The notes under the pieces were generated by a model. It saw only the letters and a program-made list of their open reading frames with translations, made no database searches and was not told where the DNA came from. Shown here piece after piece: positions 1-8,368 of a stretch of DNA of 64,000 nt. Each line of letters opens with the position of its first letter. Positions within the stretch are counted from its first letter, which is position 1. Source of the DNA: Ketobacter alkanivorans (GTDB lineage Bacteria; Pseudomonadota; Gammaproteobacteria; Pseudomonadales; Ketobacteraceae); assembly GCF_002863865.1 (NCBI RefSeq), contig NZ_CP022684.1:1108931-1172930 (forward strand). Direction: 5' to 3'. The translations under genes and the position numbers were made by a program.

Positions 1-36
1 ATTTTTAACGGGTTGTAAAATGCTTTTGCCCCAGTG

Positions 37-1209
37 TTAACTGCTTTCTATTTGCGACAGCACTGCTGACCGCTGCTCTGCCGACAAAGCCTGCCACAAG
101 GGCAGCAATCTCTGCATAGCCAGCGGGATCTGATCTTCAATCGCTGCTACACCGTTTTCACTGAGTGTGAGCAGCAATGCGTCAATGGAGAAGTCAGTGA
201 CATCCTGCAGACCCGGCTCCCGCGCTGCGGAGGTGGACTCTACCAACGCCTGAACCTGATTCCCCCCTGCTTCCACAGCAGATCGCAGAGCTTGCTCGGC
301 CTTCTGCAGACAGGCTTCACTTAGATCACTGCCTTTGTCGCAGGGTACATACACCCCGATCGACACACTGATCTGCAGCACTTCACCCCGCAACTTGGCT
401 TTAAAGCCAGAAACGGTCTGACAGATTCGTTCCGCCAGCCGGGTGGCCCCTTCCGGCCCTGCAGTGGGCAGTGAAGCCGCAAAACGGGCCAGGCCCAGGC
501 GCCCGAGGCCGTCCTCTTTGCGCACATTCTTCGTCAGCACCTTGGCCACTTGCTGAACCAGGCTGTCAGCCCCTTTGCGGCCAATTTTAAGAAACAGGTC
601 ATTAAAATTATCGATCTCCACCATCATCAACGCTATTTCGTGATTATGGCGGGCGACAAAGGAAAGGTCTTTTTGCAGGTGCTCATCAAAACTGCGTTCG
701 TTATTCAGCCCGGTCAGGGCGTCCACGCTGGCGACTTGCTGCAAGGTTTTGGTGTTGCGCTGATAGGTGGCGTGGGCGTGGGCTCGCGCTTTCAGGTCTG
801 TTGAATTGAAGGGCTTGGTAATAAAGTCAGTGGCACCTTGATTCAGGGCTTGTTCTTTGGCCTCGTCGTCATTCTCGGCGCCGGTCACCACTATCACCGG
901 CAAATTACGTACACCTTCATCCTGAGAGGTGCGCACCGCTTCCAACAACTGATAGCCATTCATCTTGGGCATGTTCAAATCGGTAAACACGACCTGAATG
1001 CTGGAATCACCCAAAATCATGTCCAGACCTTGCTGGCCATCCTCCGCCACCACCACATCAAACTCAGCCCCCAGCATTTTGACGGCAGATTTACGCATTA
1101 CTTTGGAATCATCAATAAGCAGAATACGAGTTTGACTTTCTGCATCGGAATCAATCGAAGTTTGAACGGCTTCAGACATGAACAGGAGGCTCCCACCGGA
1201 TCGTGACAT
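37..1209 (-). CDS. Response regulator with receiver and degenerate GGDEF domain
   Basis: A 390-residue cytoplasmic two-component response regulator. Residues about 28-145 form a receiver domain with the acidic pair at D33/D34, the phospho-acceptor D77 in FTDLNMPKMNG and the conserved lysine in ITKPFN. Residues about 160-320 are GGDEF-like, with the opening ALTGLNN motif, but the catalytic signature is replaced by GLARF at 239-243. Diguanylate cyclase activity is therefore unlikely; it may act as a phosphorylation-controlled binding module. The start at 1209 has AAGGA about five bases upstream; an alternative ATG at 1179 would remove ten residues. No cognate kinase is adjacent. A perfect CRP-type palindrome lies 68-83 bases upstream. 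Fold certain, output unknown. Confidence 0.85.
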   Translation of the reverse strand: MSRSGGSLLFMSEAVQTSIDSDAESQTRILLIDDSKVMRKSAVKMLGAEFDVVVAEDGQQGLDMILGDSSIQVVFTDLNMPKMNGYQLLEAVRTSQDEGVRNLPVIVVTGAENDDEAKEQALNQGATDFITKPFNSTDLKARAHAHATYQRNTKTLQQVASVDALTGLNNERSFDEHLQKDLSFVARHNHEIALMMVEIDNFNDLFLKIGRKGADSLVQQVAKVLTKNVRKEDGLGRLGLARFAASLPTAGPEGATRLAERICQTVSGFKAKLRGEVLQISVSIGVYVPCDKGSDLSEACLQKAEQALRSAVEAGGNQVQALVESTSAAREPGLQDVTDFSIDALLLTLSENGVAAIEDQIPLAMQRLLPLWQALSAEQRSAVLSQIESS

Positions 1210-1276
1210 CTATTCCTTCACTATAGACAGGAATGACCCGGTCGGGAGATTAACTGGATTAGGAACTGTGTGCAGC

Positions 1277-1292
1277 TGTGATAATGATCACA
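1277..1292. promoter_or_regulatory. CRP/Vfr-type palindromic operator
   Basis: The sequence reads TGTGA-TAATGA-TCACA, an exact match to the CRP/Vfr half-site consensus with the canonical six-base spacer. It lies in the 94-base gap upstream of the response-regulator gene that starts at 1209 and just beyond the stop of the gene at 1304. The position would suit activation of a promoter for the response regulator. Binding is inferred from the motif only. Confidence 0.45.
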
Positions 1293-1303
1293 GTTTGAGC
1301 ACT

Positions 1304-2086
1304 TTAAGGAGTAGCCGTCCTCTGTAACAGGATGCCCATTTCTGTATTCAGCTTCTCAAGACGACCATTCACCTGACTGCGGTGAGCATCAATGGCCTTA
1401 ATAGCAACCTCAACACTGGTTATGCGATCATCAAAGTCAGCGGCACTGCCCAGCACCGCCTTCAATTGCAACAGATCTTTTTTCAGGGCATCGGTGGATT
1501 TTGCCAGCACGCCACTGCTTTCCTGCATATCACTGATTTGCTTTTTCAGAGCAGTCAGCTGGTCAGCGGAGGCGCTCACTTGTTTGCTCATGCCTCCCAG
1601 AGTACCTGAGCTGGCTTTGATATCCGCTTTCAATTCGCTGACCTGCTTGGTAAGCGCCGCAATTTCGGGCTTGTTGCGCTTATTGGCCAGATCCCACAAT
1701 TTACGCACCTCGCTTTCCAGCTCTTTAATGTCCGCCGTCATCTGATCACCGGACTTACTCAAGGTATTGTCACGGTTGGCCAGGTTTTTCTGCAGGCTGG
1801 ATAAAGCCTGCTCTGCCGACGCCAAGGCCTGTGTGGACTGGCTGAGACTGGTCTGCAGACGCTCTACCTTGTCCCATAAATACCAACCTCCACCTGCCGT
1901 GCAAACGATCATCACAATCAGCACCGACCACAAACCACCTTGGGTCGCGGCACTGCTGGGGGATGGCTTGGGGCTGGACGCCTGGGGTGCATTTCCTTTT
2001 GACGGTTTACCACGGCTGGTTTGCCGTTGCGCCAACTCGTCTCGGGTTGGCTTCATGCTCAGATCGCCAAGAGAATCTTTTGTCAT
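1304..2086 (-). CDS. Single-pass membrane protein with long coiled coil, unknown function
   Basis: A 260-residue protein of unknown function. Residues 1-50 are polar and rich in Ser, Pro and Lys, followed by one membrane segment at about 52-71 (GGLWSVLIVMIVCTAGGGWY). The rest, about 75-258, is heptad-rich, with many Leu, Gln, Lys and Ser, and is predicted to be an extended coiled coil. The orientation is probably type II, N-terminus in the cytoplasm and coiled coil in the periplasm. GGAAA precedes the ATG at 2086; an internal ATG at codon 11 is possible. It sits between two unrelated minus-strand genes, so context gives no function. Similar proteins occur in Pseudomonas-like genomes, but I do not recognise a named family. 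Confidence 0.75.
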   Translation of the reverse strand: MTKDSLGDLSMKPTRDELAQRQTSRGKPSKGNAPQASSPKPSPSSAATQGGLWSVLIVMIVCTAGGGWYLWDKVERLQTSLSQSTQALASAEQALSSLQKNLANRDNTLSKSGDQMTADIKELESEVRKLWDLANKRNKPEIAALTKQVSELKADIKASSGTLGGMSKQVSASADQLTALKKQISDMQESSGVLAKSTDALKKDLLQLKAVLGSAADFDDRITSVEVAIKAIDAHRSQVNGRLEKLNTEMGILLQRTATP

Positions 2087-2174
2087 TTTGGTTTCCGACT
2101 GGTCTCACAAATTCAGGGCATTATACAAAAACGCGACTGTGCTTACCCTGTCATTGCACAGGTCGCTGGGGTAT

Positions 2175-3173
2175 TCAGTGATTCTGGTTACGCCACCAGG
2201 TGGCAAAGGCCTCCAAGGTGTCATCAATGCATAGCGCAGGATCGTATCCCAGTTTGCGTTTGGCGCGCTCAATATTCAAGGTGAAAGAGTTGCCCATGAC
2301 GGCCACCTTGTGGCGCATGAGATCAGGTTCAGTCTTGCGCCGCAATAAACGGTGCCAAGCCTCGGCGGCCGAAGCAGTTACAAAGGCTGAACCGTACGAG
2401 ATCTTGCGCGTTACCGCAGGCAGCTCCAGCAGCAGCATCAACTGATTGACCATGTCCCACAGATTAACCGGCTGCGGATCGGCGACATTATACACATCGC
2501 CGCATATATCATCTCCTCCAAACACAGCACAATCCAGCCCCAACATCATATTGCTGATACTGGTCATACTGACAATGTTGCGACCCTCTCCTACCTGCCG
2601 CAAAGCCCCCTGCTGGTGAAGCCGAATCAATCGTGGAAATATGGACTGATCCCCCGGACCCACCACAAAACGAGGCCGCAGTGACAGGGTCTTCATCTGT
2701 TCGCTGCCGGCACGTAACACCCGTGTTTCTGCCTGGAACTTGGTGCGCGCATAATTATCTGCAAACCTCGGCGGCAGGAAATCTTCGGTCACGTTGAGGT
2801 GATCATTGTAATCAAAATAAATACTGGGGGAGCCCAGGTTGACAAATCGGCGTACCCCCGTGTGCTGTGCCGCCGACAACAAGTGCTCTGTGGTGACTAC
2901 ATTAGACTGAAAATAATCAACGTAGCCCCCCCAGATACCTGACTTGGCTGCACAGTGCACAACCACATCGACATCTTTGCAGATCAACTTCACAAAGGGC
3001 TCATCCTGCAAATCACCGCGATAATAATGAACCCCTGTGCTTCGGGCCAGCTCATTACCCTTCTCCAGATTGCGCCCGGTAAAACACAACTTCACGTCAG
3101 GATGGGTCTGACACAAATGCCGCACATAATGCTCGCCAATAAAACCGGTTCCGCCGGTGATCAACACTTTCAT
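2175..3173 (-). CDS. NAD(P)-dependent epimerase/dehydratase (extended SDR)
   Basis: A 332-residue extended short-chain dehydrogenase. The Rossmann glycine motif GGTGFIGE is at residues 7-14, and the catalytic Tyr-x-x-x-Lys appears as YARTK at about residue 140, with the usual SPSIYF stretch before it. It resembles the 3-beta-hydroxysteroid dehydrogenase/sterol-4-carboxylate dehydrogenase branch, which oxidises or reduces hydroxyl groups on hydrophobic substrates. The substrate cannot be read from sequence. The ATG overlaps the stop of the upstream esterase gene by four bases, so the two are translationally coupled and probably act on related molecules. Confidence 0.85.
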   Translation of the reverse strand: MKVLITGGTGFIGEHYVRHLCQTHPDVKLCFTGRNLEKGNELARSTGVHYYRGDLQDEPFVKLICKDVDVVVHCAAKSGIWGGYVDYFQSNVVTTEHLLSAAQHTGVRRFVNLGSPSIYFDYNDHLNVTEDFLPPRFADNYARTKFQAETRVLRAGSEQMKTLSLRPRFVVGPGDQSIFPRLIRLHQQGALRQVGEGRNIVSMTSISNMMLGLDCAVFGGDDICGDVYNVADPQPVNLWDMVNQLMLLLELPAVTRKISYGSAFVTASAAEAWHRLLRRKTEPDLMRHKVAVMGNSFTLNIERAKRKLGYDPALCIDDTLEAFATWWRNQNH

Positions 3174-4066
3174 AAGCGTGCGCCCGACATAAAGGAGAGC
3201 AATACAGACATGGTTCTCTGGTGATTCGGCATAAAGGGCAGAAAATCGAAAATAGGACGCACATGCCCGTAACCCGGCAATGGGTGAAGCACCGCCTTCT
3301 GACCGACCGACGCGGCCGCCTGCAACATCTGCTGCGCGTTCTTTATGCCAATCACCCCATCTTTATCGCCATGCAACATGAGTATGGGCACCTTTTTATC
3401 ACCCACGTAATTGATTGGCTTCACTGATTCAAATCCTGGCTCTGCACTGGAAAATATATCCGAATACACCGGCGAGGTTTCCGGGCGAAACCGATACACA
3501 CCAGACAGCCCAATGACACCGGCAACACTGGTTTCATCCAGCATCGCCAGGGCGCGATAGCGCTCATCCAATGCCATCAGGCAGGCAATATGAGCCCCGG
3601 CAGAATGCCCCATTAAATAGATAGGTGCATCGGCAAAACCATAACGCAACCCATCGCGGCGCAGCCAGGACACAGCATGAGCGACATCTTCAACAAACAG
3701 AGGATAGCGAACTTCAGGGTATAAACGATAACCAACCACAGCACAAGTGATGCCGTAAGCCGCCATGGCAGCCCCCAAATAAGCGTACTCATCCTTACTG
3801 CCAGAACGCCACCCACCGCCATGCAGAAAGACCACCTGGGTGCCACGGAACCCCTCTTTGGGCAAGAATATATCCAATACCTGGCCCGCTTCCCGCCCGT
3901 AATGCAGATTCTTTATGGCTTTACCGGGCTTATGCCCTGCCAGTTTCAAACCTGCAAACACACCCTTGCGAACACCCGCCTGAACCTGTTCCAGTCGTTT
4001 TTTGATCATTGCGTATTCGTTGCCAATCCAAGCCATTCCCGGGTCAGGGCTGACCGTCAAATACAA
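3170..4066 (-). CDS. Alpha/beta hydrolase, carboxylesterase type
   Basis: A 298-residue serine hydrolase of the HGGG/hormone-sensitive-lipase-like group. The oxyanion-hole motif LHGGGW is near residue 79, the nucleophile elbow GHSAG near residue 153, the acid in HGDKDGV and the catalytic His in GYGHVRP near the C-terminus. No signal peptide is seen, so it is probably cytoplasmic and hydrolyses short- to medium-chain esters. The TTG start at 4066 is supported by AAGGA seven bases upstream, inside the end of the preceding gene; an ATG at 4036 lacks a good site. It overlaps the upstream secreted-protein gene by 23 bases and the downstream dehydrogenase by four. Confidence 0.85.
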   Translation of the reverse strand: MYLTVSPDPGMAWIGNEYAMIKKRLEQVQAGVRKGVFAGLKLAGHKPGKAIKNLHYGREAGQVLDIFLPKEGFRGTQVVFLHGGGWRSGSKDEYAYLGAAMAAYGITCAVVGYRLYPEVRYPLFVEDVAHAVSWLRRDGLRYGFADAPIYLMGHSAGAHIACLMALDERYRALAMLDETSVAGVIGLSGVYRFRPETSPVYSDIFSSAEPGFESVKPINYVGDKKVPILMLHGDKDGVIGIKNAQQMLQAAASVGQKAVLHPLPGYGHVRPIFDFLPFMPNHQRTMSVLLSFMSGARL

Positions 4067-4634
4067 CGTTTTTTCCTTCTTTATATTGAGGCGTTAGCAG
4101 TCTTAGCTTTTTGTCATCCGTCACGCTATAAGGAATAAACACCGACAGCGCATCGGGGTGAATATGATTCAACTCTACCCGAATCCCTGCCTGCGAAAAA
4201 CCGTTATCCTCCCGCGTTGCCATATAATCCATAAAAAACGCAGCCCCCCGTATGCGGCGTTCTTTAGCTAACTGGCGAGTCTTTTGCACCATCGCCTGCA
4301 CCGCTTGCTCAGGGCTATCCACCCGCAAAGAGGCTGGCGTGCCAATCAGCCGCACTTCGTTATCATGGCCGATCATCGTCACAAAGGGGTAGAAAGTGCC
4401 TTCTGTCACCAGTTCTTGTGCCAGCATTTTTACACCTTCATCCATCAGCCGTTGCAGCTCTTTCCTGGCAGCAGTAGAAGACACCGGTGGCCGACTCACC
4501 CCTCCCGGAGACACAACCGCCTCCTCTGGCGTGGATTGCAGCGCTTTTGTAGCAGGCACGACCTCCTCTGCCTGCGCAGACAGGCTGCTACCGAGAGAAA
4601 CAACCGCAAACAACATGTATAGGTAAGGCTTCAA
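4044..4634 (-). CDS. Secreted protein of unknown function
   Basis: A 196-residue protein whose start I place at a TTG (4634) with a GGGGGG ribosome site seven bases upstream. This start gives a clean signal peptide, MKPYLYMLFAVVSLGSSLSA, with a cleavage site near residue 22. The open frame runs on upstream to 4943, but that part overlaps the divergent promoter region and reads as junk. The mature protein is soluble and likely periplasmic, with a low-complexity start rich in Ala, Val, Pro and Ser, and a compact domain containing GTFYPF and RRIRGAAFF. I do not recognise the family. It heads an operon with an esterase and a dehydrogenase. Confidence 0.6.
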   Translation of the reverse strand: MKPYLYMLFAVVSLGSSLSAQAEEVVPATKALQSTPEEAVVSPGGVSRPPVSSTAARKELQRLMDEGVKMLAQELVTEGTFYPFVTMIGHDNEVRLIGTPASLRVDSPEQAVQAMVQKTRQLAKERRIRGAAFFMDYMATREDNGFSQAGIRVELNHIHPDALSVFIPYSVTDDKKLRLLTPQYKEGKNVVFDGQP

Positions 4635-4760
4635 GACATAACCCCCCGATAAATAAAAGTAAAAACCCTCAGCAACCCTTTGACTTTGCGACTGGTTATA
4701 ATTGATACTCTTCCTAATAACTCTAGAATAATAAACGGCCACTCGACTTGGAAGCGATCC

Positions 4761-6863
4761 ATGCAGGGTAAACTGAACAGCCGACTTTCCAACAAACTCT
4801 TTTTCGCCGTAATGGGCACCGCCCTGCTCATGGGCCTTCTCCTCAGTATCGTACAAATCATGCTGGATGCACGCCAGGCCCGCAAAGGTTTGGAGCAAGA
4901 AGCACAGCAGGTTCTGGCCATGATGAAAGAACCCGCCACCCAAGCTGCATTCAATGAAGACTCAGAACTGGCCAAGCAAGTGGTTCAAGGACTGTTCAGA
5001 AACAACGCCGTGTTCTATGCCGCTGTATCCATTCCGGAAAAACCACCACTGGCCTCCGAATTCCGCAACAAGCACAGCATCCCTTATCGCTCATTGGTAT
5101 CGTCCATCTTTGGGCAAGAACTTAGCTACACATTGGAGCTGCGTGGCATTACGTCGGATAGCGAGAGCCGGATGTACGGCAACCTTGAGGTCAGCCTCGA
5201 CCCCTCAGGTGCAGCAGATGCATTTATCGAACGCAGTAAGACCGTTATTGTAACCGGGTTGGCACAAGCCATTGTGTTCGGTTCTGTGCTTTATCTGATA
5301 TTTCAAGGCTTGATCGCCCGCCCCATGACATCGCTCCTCAGTTCTCTGGAAGAAATCGACCCCATGCGCCCCGCCCAGAATCAACTGGATGCTCCCCGTG
5401 GCCATGAAGACGACGAGCTGGGAGCCTGGGTGCAAAAAATAAATGACTTATTCAAGGCCATCGAAAAATACAACAGTAAGCGTCGGGTAGCAGAAGCCCA
5501 CGTCGAGCGACTGAGCAATTACGATATGCTAACGGAATTGCCAAATCGTAATATGCTGTTGCGACGCATAGAACAATCGGTTCAGGACGCCAACAACCAA
5601 GACGACATGTTCGCCGTTCTTTACTGCGCACTGGACGACTTCAAATCCGTAAACCTGCTGCATTCCTATCATGCCGGCGACAAACTGTTATTAACCCTGG
5701 CCGATCGATTTCGCGCTGACCTTGATCCATCCCATACCATCGCCCGCGTGGGCGGCGATGTATTTGCGATGGTATTGCCGAATTTAAGCAACCACTATCA
5801 GGCGGCAGATGTCGCCCAAAAAGTACTGGATAGCGTCCGCCGCCCATTCCGTTTGGACAATCACAGCATCAGCCTGTCTGCCACCATTGGCATCACCATC
5901 TATCCCCATGATGCAGCCACGGCAGATCAATTACTGAAAAACGCTGAGAACGTCATGCAGTTGGCAAAATCACAGGGGGGCAACAGTTACCAGTTTTACG
6001 TAGCCAACGTAGATCAGCGCATTCGCGAAACCAAGGTACTGGAACGGCAACTGGCCACTGCGGTAGAAGACAACCAATTGCAACTGGTCTTTCAACCCCA
6101 GGTCAATTTGGTTACCGGGGAAATCCGTGGCGCAGAAGCCCTGGTACGCTGGCATCACCCCGAACGAGGCATGGTGTCACCGGTGGAGTTCATTCCCTTG
6201 GCTGAACGCACCGGAGCCATTGTCGCCATCGGCGAATGGGTGCTGAAGAATTCCTGCCATGCGCTACGTCGCTGGCTGGAGGCCGGGTTCCATAATATGA
6301 CCATCTCCGTCAACGTCAGCGCCATCCAGCTGCACCAATCCGATCTGGTGGGCATGGTGAAACGTCTGGTCACAGAAACCGGTATCCCGCCCCATCATTT
6401 GATGCTGGAAATCACAGAAACGGCGGTTATGGAGAACGTAGACCTGGCCATCCGCCTGCTAAAACAGATGAAAGAGATTGGCGTACAACTGGCCATCGAT
6501 GATTTTGGAACCGGTTACTCATCCCTGAGCTACCTGAAGAAAATGCCCATGGACGAAGTAAAAATCGATCGCGCTTTTGTGCAGGACATGCTGGAAGACC
6601 CAGACAACGGCACCATCGTGGACGCCATTATCCAACTGGGCCACAGCCTGGGGCTTTCTGTCATCGCTGAAGGCACCGAGACTCTGGATCAGATCAAGTA
6701 TTTGCAGGAATGTGAATGCGATGTCGCGCAAGGCTACTACTACAGCCAACCCATTCGCGAAGATTCCTTCCTGACCTTCCTCAGCAATCAACGCACCCAA
6801 ATCAAAAACGCCACACAACGGGCAGCTAAAGCCACACAACCCCTACTGAATAAATCCAGCTGA
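4761..6863 (+). CDS. Membrane-bound GGDEF/EAL cyclic-di-GMP protein
   Basis: A 700-residue inner-membrane signalling protein. Membrane segments at about 13-33 and 160-182 flank a periplasmic sensor region that resembles CHASE8-type domains. A HAMP-like linker follows, then a GGDEF domain (about 250-410) and an EAL domain (about 430-680). The GGDEF signature reads GGDVF at 331-335, so cyclase activity is doubtful. The EAL domain keeps EALVRW, the DDFGTGYSSLSYL loop, KIDRAFV and AEGTE, so phosphodiesterase activity is expected. The ATG at 4761 follows GGAAG by seven bases; upstream TTG-initiated extensions are rejected. It is transcribed divergently from the secreted-protein operon. Confidence 0.9.
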   Translation: MQGKLNSRLSNKLFFAVMGTALLMGLLLSIVQIMLDARQARKGLEQEAQQVLAMMKEPATQAAFNEDSELAKQVVQGLFRNNAVFYAAVSIPEKPPLASEFRNKHSIPYRSLVSSIFGQELSYTLELRGITSDSESRMYGNLEVSLDPSGAADAFIERSKTVIVTGLAQAIVFGSVLYLIFQGLIARPMTSLLSSLEEIDPMRPAQNQLDAPRGHEDDELGAWVQKINDLFKAIEKYNSKRRVAEAHVERLSNYDMLTELPNRNMLLRRIEQSVQDANNQDDMFAVLYCALDDFKSVNLLHSYHAGDKLLLTLADRFRADLDPSHTIARVGGDVFAMVLPNLSNHYQAADVAQKVLDSVRRPFRLDNHSISLSATIGITIYPHDAATADQLLKNAENVMQLAKSQGGNSYQFYVANVDQRIRETKVLERQLATAVEDNQLQLVFQPQVNLVTGEIRGAEALVRWHHPERGMVSPVEFIPLAERTGAIVAIGEWVLKNSCHALRRWLEAGFHNMTISVNVSAIQLHQSDLVGMVKRLVTETGIPPHHLMLEITETAVMENVDLAIRLLKQMKEIGVQLAIDDFGTGYSSLSYLKKMPMDEVKIDRAFVQDMLEDPDNGTIVDAIIQLGHSLGLSVIAEGTETLDQIKYLQECECDVAQGYYYSQPIREDSFLTFLSNQRTQIKNATQRAAKATQPLLNKSS

Positions 6864-6896
6864 TACTCTCTTCGAAGCTACTCCATTTGGAGTATC
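6862..6896. other. Overlapping inverted repeats upstream of the thiolase gene
   Basis: GATACTC at 6862-6868 can pair with GAGTATC at 6890-6896, while TACTCC at 6879-6884 can pair with GGAGTA at 6889-6894 around a four-base loop. The two hairpins compete for the right arm. There is no T-run, so this is a poor terminator. It lies between the GGDEF/EAL stop and the thiolase start and could be an operator or leader structure. Confidence 0.25.
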
Positions 6897-6981
6897 TGGT
6901 CATTCGCACCGGGGCACATTTACCGTTAAAATGGCCCACTTTTACAAATACACCCAGACCAACTAGAAAACTTAGGATCAG

Positions 6982-8166
6982 ATGATGAGCGAAGACGCAG
7001 TTGTTATTGTAAACGGTGCCCGAACCCCCATGGGAGGCTTCCAAGGAGCCCTTTCCGCAGTAACCGCCACAGAGCTGGGTGCCATCAGCATCCGCGAAGC
7101 GGTCACCCGGGCCGGAATCGCCCCAGAAGACGTGCAGGAAGTGATTATGGGCTGCGTACTGCCTGCAGGCCTCAAACAGGGGCCAGCCCGACAAGCAGCG
7201 CTGGACGCAGGCCTGCCCACCGCAACCGGCTGCACCACCATCAATAAACTGTGTGGCTCCGGCATGAAAGCCACCATGCTGGCCCATGACCTGATCAAAG
7301 CCGGCACCAACGACATCATGGTAAGCGGTGGTATGGAAAGCATGTCCAACGCACCCTACGTAATGGAAAAAGCCCGTAGCGGCCTGCGCATGGGTCACGG
7401 TGAAATCAAGGATCATATGTTTCTGGACGGCCTGGAAGACGCCAAAACCGGTCGTTTGATGGGGTCATTCGCGCAAGAAGTAGCCGACAAAGAAGGCCTG
7501 AGCCGCGAAGCAATGGATGAGTTCGCCATCACGTCATTACAACGGGCGCAACAGGCTATCGCCAATGGCTCCTTTAAGGACGAAATTGTCCCGGTCACTA
7601 TTACTACCCGTAAAGGTGAAGTGGTTGTGTCTGAAGACGAGCAGCCCGGCAACGCCAACCCGGAAAAAATACCGACATTGCGTGCAGCATTTGCCAAAGA
7701 TGGCACCATCACTGCCGCAAACGCCAGCTCCATCTCCGATGGCGCATCTGCCCTGGTACTGATGCGTGAATCCGTTGCCAAAGAAAAAGGATTACAACCT
7801 CTGGCGCGCATAGTGGGTCACTCCACTCAGTCTCAGCACCCATCCGAATTCACAATCGCACCCGTTGGCTCGCTGGAAAAACTGTTCGCAAAAACTGGTT
7901 GGAGCGCAGCAGAAGTAGACCTGTTTGAAATCAACGAAGCGTTTGCGATGGTCACCATGCTGGCTATGCAGAAGCACAATATTCCTCATGAAAAGGTCAA
8001 CGTTCATGGCGGTGCCTGCGCATTGGGCCACCCCATTGGTTCAACCGGTTCACGTATTATTCTGAGCCTGATTCATGCCCTCAAACAAAGAGGCGGCAAA
8101 CGCGGTGTTGCATCGCTGTGCATCGGTGGCGGCGAAGCTACATCGATGGCCATCGAATTAATCTAA
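6982..8166 (+). CDS. Acetyl-CoA C-acetyltransferase (thiolase II)
   Basis: A 394-residue thiolase, the normal length for the biosynthetic/short-chain class that reversibly condenses two acetyl-CoA to acetoacetyl-CoA. The nucleophile C91 is in NKLCGSGMKA, NEAFA is present, H350 is in GHPIGSTG, and the second cysteine C380 is in LCIGGGEA. Two adjacent ATGs follow AGGATC. It could supply acetoacetyl-CoA for polyhydroxybutyrate or take part in the end of fatty acid or branched-chain amino acid breakdown; no phaB or atoDA neighbours are present to decide. A strong intrinsic terminator follows, so it is a single transcription unit. Confidence 0.93.
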   Translation: MMSEDAVVIVNGARTPMGGFQGALSAVTATELGAISIREAVTRAGIAPEDVQEVIMGCVLPAGLKQGPARQAALDAGLPTATGCTTINKLCGSGMKATMLAHDLIKAGTNDIMVSGGMESMSNAPYVMEKARSGLRMGHGEIKDHMFLDGLEDAKTGRLMGSFAQEVADKEGLSREAMDEFAITSLQRAQQAIANGSFKDEIVPVTITTRKGEVVVSEDEQPGNANPEKIPTLRAAFAKDGTITAANASSISDGASALVLMRESVAKEKGLQPLARIVGHSTQSQHPSEFTIAPVGSLEKLFAKTGWSAAEVDLFEINEAFAMVTMLAMQKHNIPHEKVNVHGGACALGHPIGSTGSRIILSLIHALKQRGGKRGVASLCIGGGEATSMAIELI

Positions 8167-8175
8167 GTGCCTCAA

Positions 8176-8215
8176 AGGGGCGTTTGAAAAAACGCCTCTT
8201 CACCTTCCTTTTTTG
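8176..8215 (+). terminator. Rho-independent terminator after the thiolase gene
   Basis: A ten-base stem (8176-8185 with 8190-8199, one G-U pair) closes a GAAA loop, and is followed by a T-rich stretch with six consecutive T at about 8209-8214. It starts nine bases after the thiolase stop codon. Confidence 0.8.
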
Positions 8216-8368
8216 CCTAAAAAACCCTCCGTTCTGACATACCTTTTTACACTTTTACAAATGGTTTCACTTTATCGCAACTATTATGACCAAGCGGTCT
8301 AGCGGTTAGGAATCCACTCCCTACAATGAAGCAGCTATATTCATTGCATCAATCACGGAGTCCATATC

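Noticed and set aside
2175..4066. Esterase plus SDR pair as OleB and OleD of olefin biosynthesis
   Set aside because: The hydrolase has the HGGGW carboxylesterase motif, not the haloalkane-dehalogenase-like OleB fold, and no OleA or OleC gene is nearby.
4635..4943. N-terminal extension of the secreted-protein gene to 4943
   Set aside because: It would run through the divergent promoter of the GGDEF/EAL gene and hide the signal peptide; the TTG at 4634 has a ribosome site.
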